Source of the DNA: a virus
DNA: 29,713 bases
Strand: one strand, 5' to 3'
Virus record (IMG/VR): IMGVR_UViG_3300022693_000956
Span: 1 to 29,713 of that record
Below the pieces are notes generated by a model. The model saw nothing but the letters and a program-made list of their open reading frames with translations, ran no database searches and was not told where the DNA came from. Numbering within the stretch: position 1 is the first letter of the stretch; each line of letters begins with the position of its first letter. A program made the position numbers and the translations under genes. This document shows positions 5,370 to 12,685 of the stretch, in pieces.

Positions 5370-7667
5370 TCAAGTGGCCACCACCACACCGGCACCGAAC
5401 ACCTGCCACTGATGCTCACTGGCGTTGGTTATTGTCCGCCTGACACTGGCGAAGTCGTCCCCATAGAGAAGCGCATGAGACATCGGCGCAGTGCCGGGAT
5501 CGCTATCCGGGATAAGCGAGATGAGATTTAGGTCCCCGCCAGTAGTCTGCACGCCCTGCGCTTGCGGGCAGTTACGAAGCGCGATCCGCGAAGCGAACGC
5601 CTGCCGAGTATAAGCCGGATCGTAATCGTTCGGGGGGCCGGAAGGTAACGCTGCTGTATTGTGCCAGCTGAAGTCGGCCTTGTTGGTCGCGGAAACTCGC
5701 TTGCGCAGGATCGTGTCGTTATCAACCTCGACCATGCTGCCAATACCACCACCGACGAGGTTGGTATCGTGATTTGCTCCGGCCGAAACTTCGATCAACT
5801 TGCGGAATTTAAAGACCGCGCGCTCCTGATCCTCGCCACCCCACAACTGACTGCTCGTTTCGCAATGCAGTGGATATTGGTTCGCTTCGGCGTGGACGGT
5901 GAACCCGTATTCCCATCCGTCGAGATAGCTTTGAACAGTCGCAGCGGTCGCGCCTGGCGGTCCATTGATAACCGTTTCTCCAGGTCCAGCGCCGAACCAC
6001 CCGCAGAATTCCGGGCGAACGAAGTCGAAGCCATCGAAGGTCTCGGCAGCCAAATGAACCGCGGTAAGTTCGTTCGGATGCGCCAATCGGCATCGCGGAT
6101 CGGCATTCGCCGCATCGATGCTCGCGAACTCCAGCGTGCTTCCCACCATCAAGCGATGCTTGAACGCTGGTGCTTGCATCAGCGCGCGAACCTGGTCCGG
6201 GGTATAGACACAACGCCGATCGATCCCGGACTGGGCAAGCGTCGAATAAACGAACTCTCCCCCTGCTGCCTCCGCGACACCAGGCTCCAGTTCGATGACG
6301 GCATATGCTCCGCGCCACCCGTCCGCGTTCAGAGCCAAGACGCCTCGACCTGCTTTGATCTTGGAATCCCAAGGCGCATCAACGGACTGATATGCCTGAC
6401 AGACAGTGCGCCCAGTCTCGTGATCCACGATGTTGATGAAGCGCGGATGCGTGTTCTTGACGCGACCGATCCGATACTGCCGATCTGGCAGTCCGTAGAG
6501 CCAGATCTTCTTGATGAACTTCTGCAAGAAGCGATCTTCGGTGGCGTCCGCGCCTGTTTCGTCATGGTCATCGCGAAAGGGCAGGAATAGCCCGCTCCCC
6601 TGCAAGCGCGGCTCTGATCTGACGGTGTTCTCAATTGCTGTCGTAACCGATGGACTCGGCTGAAGATCGCCAGTTTTCAGCCCGCCGCCCGCGTAAGGGA
6701 TTGTCGCGGTGTAGGTCCCGAAAGGTGCGCCATCGCGAAAATCGACCAACACCCGACCAACGGGCGTGTCGCTGGGCACTCCAGGGAAAACATCATCAGC
6801 TACAGTCCGCAATTCGATGAAGCGAAGCCCTGTATAGCCAGCCACGTCGAGATAAGCAGTGTTGCCGACCTCGCGCATCAAAGCAGTGAAGGAGATCCCT
6901 GAATGGCCCGCAATACGAATGCGGAAGCGGTCTAGGGAATCTCGCGCGATTTCGCGAACCGTCAGTTCCGTTGGCAGAACGATGGGGACAACCTTGTCAC
7001 CTATGGCCACCGATGGGAAAATGTCCGGTGCACTCACGACGCGTTCCAGCGGATCACCGACCGCTGGAGCGTTGATGAACGGAGTAAGCATGGCAGCACT
7101 GGCAGCAGCGGATTCGGCGGCTTGCGATGCCGTCGCGGTCAGGCTGGCGACAACATCCGCGCCATCCACCTTGATCTCGATGACATCGTTCTGTGCGATC
7201 GTCAGGGAAACGCTGTCGGCAGGCTGAGGCACCTTATCACCTCCACCCGAGAATGCGCCGGTGGGGTCCGCTGCATCTGAATCAATCGTGCCGGGCAGAG
7301 CCCAGAACGGGCCGTGCAGCCGTGTCGTTTCACCGATGCGCAAGGCGTAGGCAAATTCGATAGGCACGCCCGGTTCGGCAGGACGCCCGAGCCCCGCCTG
7401 GTCGGACATAGTGCTTTTGTTAATCCGCAGCGTGATCGTGCTGACCGGTACGCCGTTTTCTACCGTAACCCCGTCGAGCTTAAGGCCCTCGGCAGCTGCG
7501 GTCGTGACGGTCGGTAGGTCGAGGATCGGCGTTCCCGGCGTGTCGGGATAAAGTCGGACCTGCATCGCCAGCGGCACGCCGGTCAGATCGAGACCGATCA
7601 AGCGGATGGTAAGCGTGCGCAGTTCGAAGCGCCGGGCGCTGAGCGCCAGGCGGGCGGATTGTGCCAT
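5370..7667 (-). CDS. Tail spike / receptor-binding protein
   Basis: This 765-residue protein starts at ATG 7667 behind AAGGAAGAG. I prefer this to an in-frame start far inside the upstream gene. The first ~190 residues resemble a tail-attachment region, with short beta repeats and an Ala-rich linker (TASQAAESAAASAAM). The middle is beta-rich and the last ~350 residues look like a distal receptor-binding region, including CGWFGAGPGETVINGPPGAT, which resembles beta-helix spikes. It follows the J-like tip gene, the usual place for host-range genes. An enzymatic activity on host glycans is possible, but I see no certain catalytic motif. Confidence 0.65.
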   Translation of the reverse strand: MAQSARLALSARRFELRTLTIRLIGLDLTGVPLAMQVRLYPDTPGTPILDLPTVTTAAAEGLKLDGVTVENGVPVSTITLRINKSTMSDQAGLGRPAEPGVPIEFAYALRIGETTRLHGPFWALPGTIDSDAADPTGAFSGGGDKVPQPADSVSLTIAQNDVIEIKVDGADVVASLTATASQAAESAAASAAMLTPFINAPAVGDPLERVVSAPDIFPSVAIGDKVVPIVLPTELTVREIARDSLDRFRIRIAGHSGISFTALMREVGNTAYLDVAGYTGLRFIELRTVADDVFPGVPSDTPVGRVLVDFRDGAPFGTYTATIPYAGGGLKTGDLQPSPSVTTAIENTVRSEPRLQGSGLFLPFRDDHDETGADATEDRFLQKFIKKIWLYGLPDRQYRIGRVKNTHPRFINIVDHETGRTVCQAYQSVDAPWDSKIKAGRGVLALNADGWRGAYAVIELEPGVAEAAGGEFVYSTLAQSGIDRRCVYTPDQVRALMQAPAFKHRLMVGSTLEFASIDAANADPRCRLAHPNELTAVHLAAETFDGFDFVRPEFCGWFGAGPGETVINGPPGATAATVQSYLDGWEYGFTVHAEANQYPLHCETSSQLWGGEDQERAVFKFRKLIEVSAGANHDTNLVGGGIGSMVEVDNDTILRKRVSATNKADFSWHNTAALPSGPPNDYDPAYTRQAFASRIALRNCPQAQGVQTTGGDLNLISLIPDSDPGTAPMSHALLYGDDFASVRRTITNASEHQWQVFGAGVVVAT

Positions 7668-7678
7668 GAGGCTCTTCC

Positions 7679-9673
7679 TTATTGTGGCTGGATGGTAGTC
7701 TGTTCGTAAGGATTGCGGCCGCCGCTGCCGGGCGGGAGCGATCCGCCGCCCGACGTCCCAGAGCCGCCCGCGACATCTGTCGTGATGTACCCGCCGAAAT
7801 GGCGCGCCGGATTGTCGGGGCTGTTCTGCGCCGCGAAGAAATCTTCCGTCACCTGCCACGTCACGGCACCGCCTGCGCGCTCCGCATCGTCGTAGAAGAG
7901 ATAATAGGTCGCCTCGGCTTCGAGCAATTCGATGGTGGCACCCGTCACGGCCACCGACTTGTCCGAATAGATGCGGTTGTGATCGCCGATCGTCACGGTG
8001 GTGTCTGTCGCCGTGATGGAGACGGTCGACTGGCTGCTGGTCGAGATCAGGATCTCGTTCAGCGAGGCAGGTGTGCCTGCAGCAGCAGCCACCCCATCGC
8101 GCTCTTCCGCTGTCGGAACATCAACCACTGGCGGCGCTGTTCCGACCTGACCCAGTGCCAGCGCGTGCTTCGCATCGCTTTCGGTCTCGACCGTCAGCTT
8201 CACAGTCATGGTCTGGAAGTCGATCGTGCGGTCTAGCACCACCACCTTCACTCCGGCGAGATTGTAATCGGCCATGTCGTCCGCACAGACGAGGCAGGTT
8301 CCGATCCGATAGCGGCGCATCCGGGGGCCGCAGGGTATCTCGATCGGGCCGCGCTCGCGCAATCGAGCCAGCTTGTAGGTGCAGAGTTCGGCAGCCTGCT
8401 TGGCCTGGTTGCAGAGATTGATCTGCGTCTCGCCCGCGCTTCGCTTCTCGCCCGCATCCGCCGTGACGTATTCGTCGATCACGATCTCATCGCCGGGAAC
8501 GAACTCCCACCGGTGAGCCTCGCTTGCGAATTTCGGTGTGATGGCATTGACCCGCTCGGCAATGCTCTTGCTGCTCGGCAGGCGGACGGGCGCGCCAGTC
8601 AGGTCCTTTGCGCTGATCGTATCGACCGCCACGCGCGGAGCCTGCCAGACCACGCCCAGCTTGCCGCCGGTGACGACAGGAATGCCGCCACCCGCCGCGC
8701 AGATGTCCTTGAGGTTGTCCCAGCGCGGCGGGGCGCCTTCGCCCTCGAATACCGCGCCGCCGCCCTCCCATCCGTTTGCATCGCAGACATTGGCGAACGC
8801 GGCCCAATCATCCCACCATATGCCCTCGACAGGCCCGATCCGGTCGATCATGACTTCCTGAAACCCGATGCCGACGCCCATGGTCAGCTTGCCGTTCTGC
8901 ACCCGGCCCATGGCGTAGGTGACGGCTTGAATTGCCGGGTTTTTGCTGAACTCGTAGGTTGTTTCGTCATACTGCCGGTGCGCGCCCGACCCGTTCGGCA
9001 ACGTTCCGTCCTTGCGCGGATCGTAATTCAGAGCGCCCAGCCACACGCCGCCCAGAGCGGGTAGACCGGATGCGAACCGCTTTCCCTTCTTGTCGAACAC
9101 CGCGATGAAGGCCTGCGCGGCCTGACCCGACAGCTTCGCACTCGCTCCCCATCCGGGGATCGGCGTGTTCGTGCCCTGCGCCAACGCGGATGGCTCCGGG
9201 CATTGCCCGAGCTGCGAATAGGCAAACAGCCAATCCTTGTAATAGCCGTTCGCGACGTTCCCGGTGAAACTGACCGGCTTGTAATCGACCTGGACGGACT
9301 CAAGCGCTTCATACGGCCCACCGCCGCCCGCGACGATCGCGCGGAAATAGAACGGGTTTTCGACATCGTTCGTCTTCGGCCCATACCCTTTCTCGTGGCG
9401 GATCACGCCGCCGAAATAGGTCCGGCCCAAGAGATACGGCTGCGGCGGATTGACCGCGAGGATGGTGTCGGTCACGCTCCCGATGCGCGGCGGTTCCTTC
9501 GCGGTCAGCTGCGCGCCCACGCTTGCGGCTGCGCTGACGACGGTGGCGATGCCTGCGACCGAAACTGTCGTCCCGGCAAAGACCAATGTGCCGCCCGCGA
9601 TCGCCCCAATCCCTGTCGCCGCCAGCGCGACGACGCCCGCGAGAGTTGCGACCTTGCCGAGTGCTCCTGACAT
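7679..9673 (-). CDS. Tail tip attachment protein, J-like central hub
   Basis: This 664-residue protein is the predicted central tail-tip protein (the lambda gpJ role). A hydrophobic Ala/Gly-rich N-terminus of about 55 residues comes first. The segment PPRIGSVTDTILAVNPPQPYLLGRTYFGGV then marks the start of the hub domain. The middle carries tip-protein segments such as RWEFVPGDEIVIDEYVTADA and the MADYNLAGVKVVVLDRTIDF strand. The C-terminus is a beta domain ending in a Gly/Ser-rich tail (GGSGTSGGGSLPPGSGG), likely the spike-contact end. ATG 9673 lies five bases after the stop of a 30-residue peptide gene. Gene order supports the call. Confidence 0.75.
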   Translation of the reverse strand: MSGALGKVATLAGVVALAATGIGAIAGGTLVFAGTTVSVAGIATVVSAAASVGAQLTAKEPPRIGSVTDTILAVNPPQPYLLGRTYFGGVIRHEKGYGPKTNDVENPFYFRAIVAGGGGPYEALESVQVDYKPVSFTGNVANGYYKDWLFAYSQLGQCPEPSALAQGTNTPIPGWGASAKLSGQAAQAFIAVFDKKGKRFASGLPALGGVWLGALNYDPRKDGTLPNGSGAHRQYDETTYEFSKNPAIQAVTYAMGRVQNGKLTMGVGIGFQEVMIDRIGPVEGIWWDDWAAFANVCDANGWEGGGAVFEGEGAPPRWDNLKDICAAGGGIPVVTGGKLGVVWQAPRVAVDTISAKDLTGAPVRLPSSKSIAERVNAITPKFASEAHRWEFVPGDEIVIDEYVTADAGEKRSAGETQINLCNQAKQAAELCTYKLARLRERGPIEIPCGPRMRRYRIGTCLVCADDMADYNLAGVKVVVLDRTIDFQTMTVKLTVETESDAKHALALGQVGTAPPVVDVPTAEERDGVAAAAGTPASLNEILISTSSQSTVSITATDTTVTIGDHNRIYSDKSVAVTGATIELLEAEATYYLFYDDAERAGGAVTWQVTEDFFAAQNSPDNPARHFGGYITTDVAGGSGTSGGGSLPPGSGGRNPYEQTTIQPQ

Positions 9674-9677
9674 CGAT

Positions 9678-9770
9678 CTAACCGAAGATGGCCAAACCGA
9701 GCAGCGTTGTGGCAGGAACTCCTAGCGCGAGAACCAGCGCAACCTGAAGTGGTTTCCTCAATCCCGGCAT
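9678..9770 (-). CDS. 30-residue single-helix membrane peptide
   Basis: This short frame reads ATG 9770 to TAG 9678. Its ATG overlaps the stop of the upstream DUF6950-type gene as TGATG, and it ends four bases before the J-like start, so it fills the gap exactly. The peptide has a basic N-terminus (PGLRKPLQ) followed by a hydrophobic helix (VALVLALGVPATTLLGLAIFG). It may be a genuine tail-operon membrane peptide or a coupling leader for the J gene. No homologue is recognised. Confidence 0.55.
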   Translation of the reverse strand: MPGLRKPLQVALVLALGVPATTLLGLAIFG

Positions 9771-10186
9771 CAGACCCTCCACGCCCCGACATATTCATGA
9801 ACGATCATCGGCACGATGCGCTTCCCGTCCTCGTGCCAACCCAGCGCCTCGTTCCCGGCGTGAAGCAGGATCGCGTCGAACCCTTCCGTCCCGCGCACCA
9901 CCGCCAGATCGCCAAGCAGCATCGACATCGGCGCAATCCGCGCACCGGGCAGCACCGCGTCGAGCATTGCCTCAACGTCGTCCCATCCGCGCTTCTTCAT
10001 TACCCGCCGCGCCCCTAACGCGGAACGAATGTCCGGCATCGGCGGGGGACGGTGGCCCATCTTCCGAAGGTGATAACGCGCCATGTGAACGCAGCTGGTC
10101 CGCGCAGCCCAATCCAGCGGACGCTCACGATACTTCGCCAGCGTGGCTTCAGTAGCGCGCTGGCGGCGCAACAGGTCGGGGATCAT
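9770..10186 (-). CDS. Tail assembly peptidase-like protein (DUF6950 type)
   Basis: This 138-residue protein starts at ATG 10186 in an ATGA overlap. After a helical N-terminus, it has DWAARTSCVHMARYHLRKMG (about residues 25-44). The Cys there fits the nucleophile position of NlpC/P60-like tail proteins and DUF6950. Later strands include LLGDLAVVRGTEGFDAILLH and ALGWHEDGKRIVPM. It lies between the hub-type gene and the J-like gene, the slot held by K/NlpC-like proteins in lambdoid tails. I see no complete Cys-His-His triad, so activity is uncertain. Confidence 0.7.
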   Translation of the reverse strand: MIPDLLRRQRATEATLAKYRERPLDWAARTSCVHMARYHLRKMGHRPPPMPDIRSALGARRVMKKRGWDDVEAMLDAVLPGARIAPMSMLLGDLAVVRGTEGFDAILLHAGNEALGWHEDGKRIVPMIVHEYVGAWRV

Positions 10187-10791
10187 TGCCTCACCAAATT
10201 GTTGAGATAGCCACCGAAGCCACCACCGCCGCCATACCCGCCACCGGACACGCCACCCGGCGGCGCAGCCACACCCCATGCAACAGGGGTTTTCAGCCCG
10301 GTCGCCTGATCGTGCCCCGTCTCTCCCGGCCAGATCGACTTGTGCCACGCCGCGCTCAGCGAATTGCCGCTGTTGCGAAGCAGCAGACGTTCTATCATCG
10401 TTCCGACCTCGAACTGGACCGAGCGCAGGCCCTTGCCGATCTCCAGCACGCTGCGATCGATCCGCCCGTCATAATACAGTTCTGCTTCGGTGATCTGCCC
10501 GCTCGGCGCGTCGAACTCCGCGATATAGACCTTCACGCGCGAACCTTGCAGCGCATCGCTGTCGAGCGTTGCGACGGGCGTGTCCTTGGCCGGAAACACG
10601 CTGAAGCCAGTGGAAGGCAATTCGTCGCCCAGACCTTCCGCGATGGCATCCACCGAGGCTATTGATCCCCAAACCGGGTCGCTGCTGCGATAGGTCTCGC
10701 CTTCGAAGGTGAAAAATCCTCCATCTGTCCACAAAGCGGGTCCGGTAGGAAAATCCACCCGCATCAGCACTGCGAGGCCAATTCGCCGCAT
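10183..10791 (-). CDS. Tail tip / hub protein (DUF2163-like)
   Basis: This 202-residue protein starts at ATG 10791 behind a good AAGGAGG. Its N-terminal domain has MRVDFPTGPALWTDGGFFTF and later VKVYIAEFDAPSGQI, YYDGRIDR, and a long strand with KGLRSVQFEVGTMIERLLLR. This is the layout of the phage tail family that precedes the NlpC-like gene in alphaproteobacterial phages. A Gly-rich tail (GGVSGGGYGGGGGFGGYL) ends it. A strong terminator lies 20 bases upstream of its start, so expression from the far late promoter would need read-through or another promoter. Confidence 0.65.
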   Translation of the reverse strand: MRRIGLAVLMRVDFPTGPALWTDGGFFTFEGETYRSSDPVWGSIASVDAIAEGLGDELPSTGFSVFPAKDTPVATLDSDALQGSRVKVYIAEFDAPSGQITEAELYYDGRIDRSVLEIGKGLRSVQFEVGTMIERLLLRNSGNSLSAAWHKSIWPGETGHDQATGLKTPVAWGVAAPPGGVSGGGYGGGGGFGGYLNNLVRQ

Positions 10792-10811
10792 CCGTTAGCC
10801 TCCTTGATATG

Positions 10812-10839
10812 AAAAGGGCGGCTCCCAGAGGAACCGCCC
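10812..10839 (-). terminator. Rho-independent terminator of the accessory cassette
   Basis: On the minus strand a 10-bp stem GGGCGGTTCC / GGAGCCGCCC (one T-G pair) closes a TCTG loop and is followed by TTTT. It lies 57 bases after the last cassette gene (10896-11153) and 20 bases before the tail-tip gene at 10791. It should end transcripts of the inserted operon. Confidence 0.8.
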
Positions 10840-10895
10840 ATAACTAGCCGTCGCCAGTTTAAGCCCGATGCTTTCGCAGAGCGGGAACCTTGTTT

Positions 10896-11153
10896 TTACG
10901 CTGCGTCGATCAGAGGAAGGCCCTCAAGGTATCGAATATCGTTTGGCGTCATGCATCGCGGTGCGACAGTCGCCTCGCCGACAATAAGTGTCACGTATGA
11001 CCCCAGCGGGTAGTTGGCCGCTTGTTCGGGGGGCATTGGGTGCAGTTCGAGTTCCGCTTTGTGGCCGCTCAAAACCACGATTATGCTATCTTCTTCCGGC
11101 TTGTATCCAGCCTTGAAACGGTGCGCAGTTACCTTCAAAATCCGCTTTTTCAT
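10896..11153 (-). CDS. Accessory cassette protein of unknown function
   Basis: This 85-residue protein starts at ATG 11153. It has a basic first strand (MKKRILKVTAHRFKAGY) followed by beta-rich SIIVVLSGHKAELELH and YVTLIVGEATVAP. It looks like a small soluble alpha/beta or all-beta fold. I recognise no family. It is the last gene of the four-gene minus-strand cassette, nine bases after the preceding stop and just before the terminator. Confidence 0.6.
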   Translation of the reverse strand: MKKRILKVTAHRFKAGYKPEEDSIIVVLSGHKAELELHPMPPEQAANYPLGSYVTLIVGEATVAPRCMTPNDIRYLEGLPLIDAA

Positions 11154-11162
11154 GGCAATGCC

Positions 11163-11336
11163 TCATTCTTTATTGAGAATTTTGCTAGCCACCCAATCGC
11201 CTAAATCTTCGGCGCGAGAGACAGGCTCATTCTCCATTCGGTCTATGTAACGCCACGCCTTTGCGTTGGTCTCAAAATGCTTTTCCGCCACATACCATAA
11301 TCCATCCTGGCCGCGTTCGGGGGCTGGCAGTCTCAT
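11163..11336 (-). CDS. 57-residue accessory cassette protein
   Basis: ATG 11336 overlaps the upstream stop as ATGA, and TGA 11165-11163 ends the frame, so the gene fits the cassette spacing. The product is 57 residues, mostly helical and charged, with LWYVAEKHFETNAKAWRYID, then EPVSRAEDLGDWVASKILN. No family is recognised. Gene context, not homology, supports it. Confidence 0.55.
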   Translation of the reverse strand: MRLPAPERGQDGLWYVAEKHFETNAKAWRYIDRMENEPVSRAEDLGDWVASKILNKE

Positions 11337-11614
11337 TCAGAATACCTCTCGCGCAGTCTATCTTGAATGAAACGACCTAGTGGCGATAACCTCCACCAAT
11401 TCGGCCTTTCATTCTGGATCAGACCAGATCGGGCTAAATCTCCCTTCCTCGGCGCGCCAATAAAAACATCTTCACGTGGCAATCTCAGATAAACATCAGG
11501 CTGCACCGGCAAGAGATAGTCAATCACAGCATCCCAGCTTTGCAATTCTGGCAATTCTGGCGGTTGATTCCAATGTTCAGGCATGACCTGAACCACCTCT
11601 CTGCGCTCAAGCAT
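11333..11614 (-). CDS. Accessory cassette protein, possible winged helix
   Basis: From ATG 11614, which overlaps the preceding gene by 8 bp, the product is 93 residues; an in-frame ATG at 11632 is an alternative. The N-terminal half is Pro- and Glu-rich (PEHWNQPPELPELQSWD). The C-terminal half (KGDLARSGLIQNERPNWWRLSPLGRFI) resembles the helix-turn-wing of small winged-helix proteins, where LARSGLI precedes a WWRL strand and a LGR turn. DNA binding is plausible but untested. It sits second in the HTH-led operon. Confidence 0.5.
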   Translation of the reverse strand: MLERREVVQVMPEHWNQPPELPELQSWDAVIDYLLPVQPDVYLRLPREDVFIGAPRKGDLARSGLIQNERPNWWRLSPLGRFIQDRLRERYSE

Positions 11615-11786
11615 CTGACCGAAACGCCGCATCCAATTCCGACTTACGGAAAAACAGCTGCCGCGCGCCCAATTTAATTGCGGGGAGATGGCCTTTCTCA
11701 ACCATGTGATAGATCGTTCGCGCGGGCAGGCCGCAATACTCACCCGCCGCTTTCGCCCCTTTGATTAAATCGTCTTTCAGTTCCAT
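11607..11786 (-). CDS. HTH_17 / excisionase-like DNA-binding protein
   Basis: This 59-residue protein starts at ATG 11786 behind AAGGAGAA. The whole chain is a MerR-like helix-turn-helix of the excisionase/AlpA class: AAGEYCGLPARTIYHMVEKGHLPAIKLG, then the wing RQLFFRKSELDAAF. Proteins of this class act as excision factors or as small regulators. It leads the cassette operon. It faces the ribbon-helix-helix gene at 11864 across a 77-bp region that holds a palindrome. I favour a regulatory role, since no integrase is nearby. Confidence 0.75.
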   Translation of the reverse strand: MELKDDLIKGAKAAGEYCGLPARTIYHMVEKGHLPAIKLGARQLFFRKSELDAAFRSDA

Positions 11787-11806
11787 CTTGCTTCTCCTTA
11801 TGCGCT

Positions 11807-11837
11807 CACTGATATCAGTGATACATATAGACGGCAA
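11807..11837 (-). promoter_or_regulatory. Predicted promoter with overlapping palindromic operator
   Basis: CACTGATATCAGTG at 11807-11820 is a perfect 14-bp palindrome. On the minus strand a -35-like TTGCCG (11837-11832) and a -10-like TATCAG (11814-11809) are 17 bp apart, so the -10 lies inside the palindrome. A related sequence, AGTGATATAACT, occurs at 11844-11855, centred 36 bp away and next to the divergent start. Such spaced sites fit binding by the divergent ribbon-helix-helix protein. The promoter boxes are only fair matches. Confidence 0.55.
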
Positions 11838-11863
11838 GCGGAAAGTGATATAACTGCTATCGG

Positions 11864-12025
11864 ATGGCGACCGAGAAAAAGACAGCGCGTTTCATTTTTT
11901 CAGCCGAGCCATCTCTGCTCGAATCCATTGACGAATGGCGCGCCAAACAGCCCGGCGTGCCATCACGTGCGGAGGCCGTGAGGGTTTTGATAAGAGCCGG
12001 ACTGCGGCCGCAGAACCAATCCTAG
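11864..12025 (+). CDS. Ribbon-helix-helix (Arc/CopG-like) regulator
   Basis: This 53-residue protein is read from ATG 11864 to TAG 12025 on the plus strand. A beta strand (KTARFIFSA) is followed by helix A (PSLLESIDEWRAKQ), a turn (PGVPSR) and helix B (AEAVRVLIRAGLRP). That is the ribbon-helix-helix layout, with AEAVRVLIRAG matching its second helix. Such dimers bind short inverted repeats, and a TGATATCA palindrome lies 44 bp upstream. It is divergent from the HTH-led cassette operon, so it is probably that operon's repressor and also represses itself. No toxin partner is recognised. Confidence 0.7.
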   Translation: MATEKKTARFIFSAEPSLLESIDEWRAKQPGVPSRAEAVRVLIRAGLRPQNQS

Positions 12026-12079
12026 CGACCTTGATTATCTCTTGCTGGGTGGGGAAGGCGCAGCTTTTTATCTCAATCA

Positions 12080-12685
12080 TCACGCCGTTTCCCGGATCTC
12101 AAACGACAGCAGAGCATGGTGCGCGAGGCTAACCTCCCACGCCATTTCATCGCCCACCAGCGTTCCCTCGATCATCGGCTTGGCGAGATGGACTTTGGCC
12201 CCATCGGCAAAGGGCGCGCGGAGCATTTCGGACAGTGGCAGAACTGCCTTGCCCGTCGCGTCGGCAATCACGCCGCCTGCGACGTTGTGAAGGTAGTGCT
12301 GCGTCTCGCCCAAGCTTTCCTCCACGATCGACAGCCAGAAGCCTTCTTTCGCAGCATAGTGCGGCGTCAGTCCGCGCACCGACAGGAACATACCTGCCTG
12401 TCCCGCACCATCCACGACAGGTGTACCAGGATTGCCCTGATGCACACCTGCCAGTTGGAACGGCACACGCAGACCTTCGCTCTTCGCCCGGATCAAGCGC
12501 GAGACGATCACACGGCCCACTTCCCGCATCACATGGGGCGGAAGACCAAACTGGCACCGATAGCGATTGCCGGGACGATCGATCCTCAGCGCAGCCGCAC
12601 CGCTGGACGGTTCCTGTGTCGCGCCGAAGTCCATCAGCGCAGGCATCATGGCATTCGGCACCACGCCGTCGGGTAATTCGATCAT
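12080..12685 (-). CDS. Minor tail protein downstream of tape measure
   Basis: This 201-residue protein starts at ATG 12685, overlapping the tape-measure stop as ATGA. It is beta-rich, with PGNRYRCQFGLPPHVMREVG, LRVPFQLAGVHQGNPGTPVV and a C-terminal LAHHALLSFEIRETA. I infer a distal-tail or tip-adaptor role from its position directly after the tape measure. I do not recognise a specific family. The accessory cassette separates it from the next tail gene, with which it would normally be adjacent. Confidence 0.65.
   Translation of the reverse strand: MIELPDGVVPNAMMPALMDFGATQEPSSGAAALRIDRPGNRYRCQFGLPPHVMREVGRVIVSRLIRAKSEGLRVPFQLAGVHQGNPGTPVVDGAGQAGMFLSVRGLTPHYAAKEGFWLSIVEESLGETQHYLHNVAGGVIADATGKAVLPLSEMLRAPFADGAKVHLAKPMIEGTLVGDEMAWEVSLAHHALLSFEIRETA

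Noticed and set aside
5661-6590. Plus-strand open frame of 309 codons opposite the tail spike
   Set aside because: It is antisense to the spike gene and has no domain signals or start context.
11540-11562. Short tandem repeat of GGCAATTCT
   Set aside because: It simply encodes a Pro-Glu-Leu repeat in the 93-residue cassette protein and is only two units long.
11892-12083. Minus-strand frame of 63 codons opposite the ribbon-helix-helix gene
   Set aside because: The plus-strand reading gives a clean ribbon-helix-helix protein and fits the divergent promoter layout; the minus reading has no pattern.
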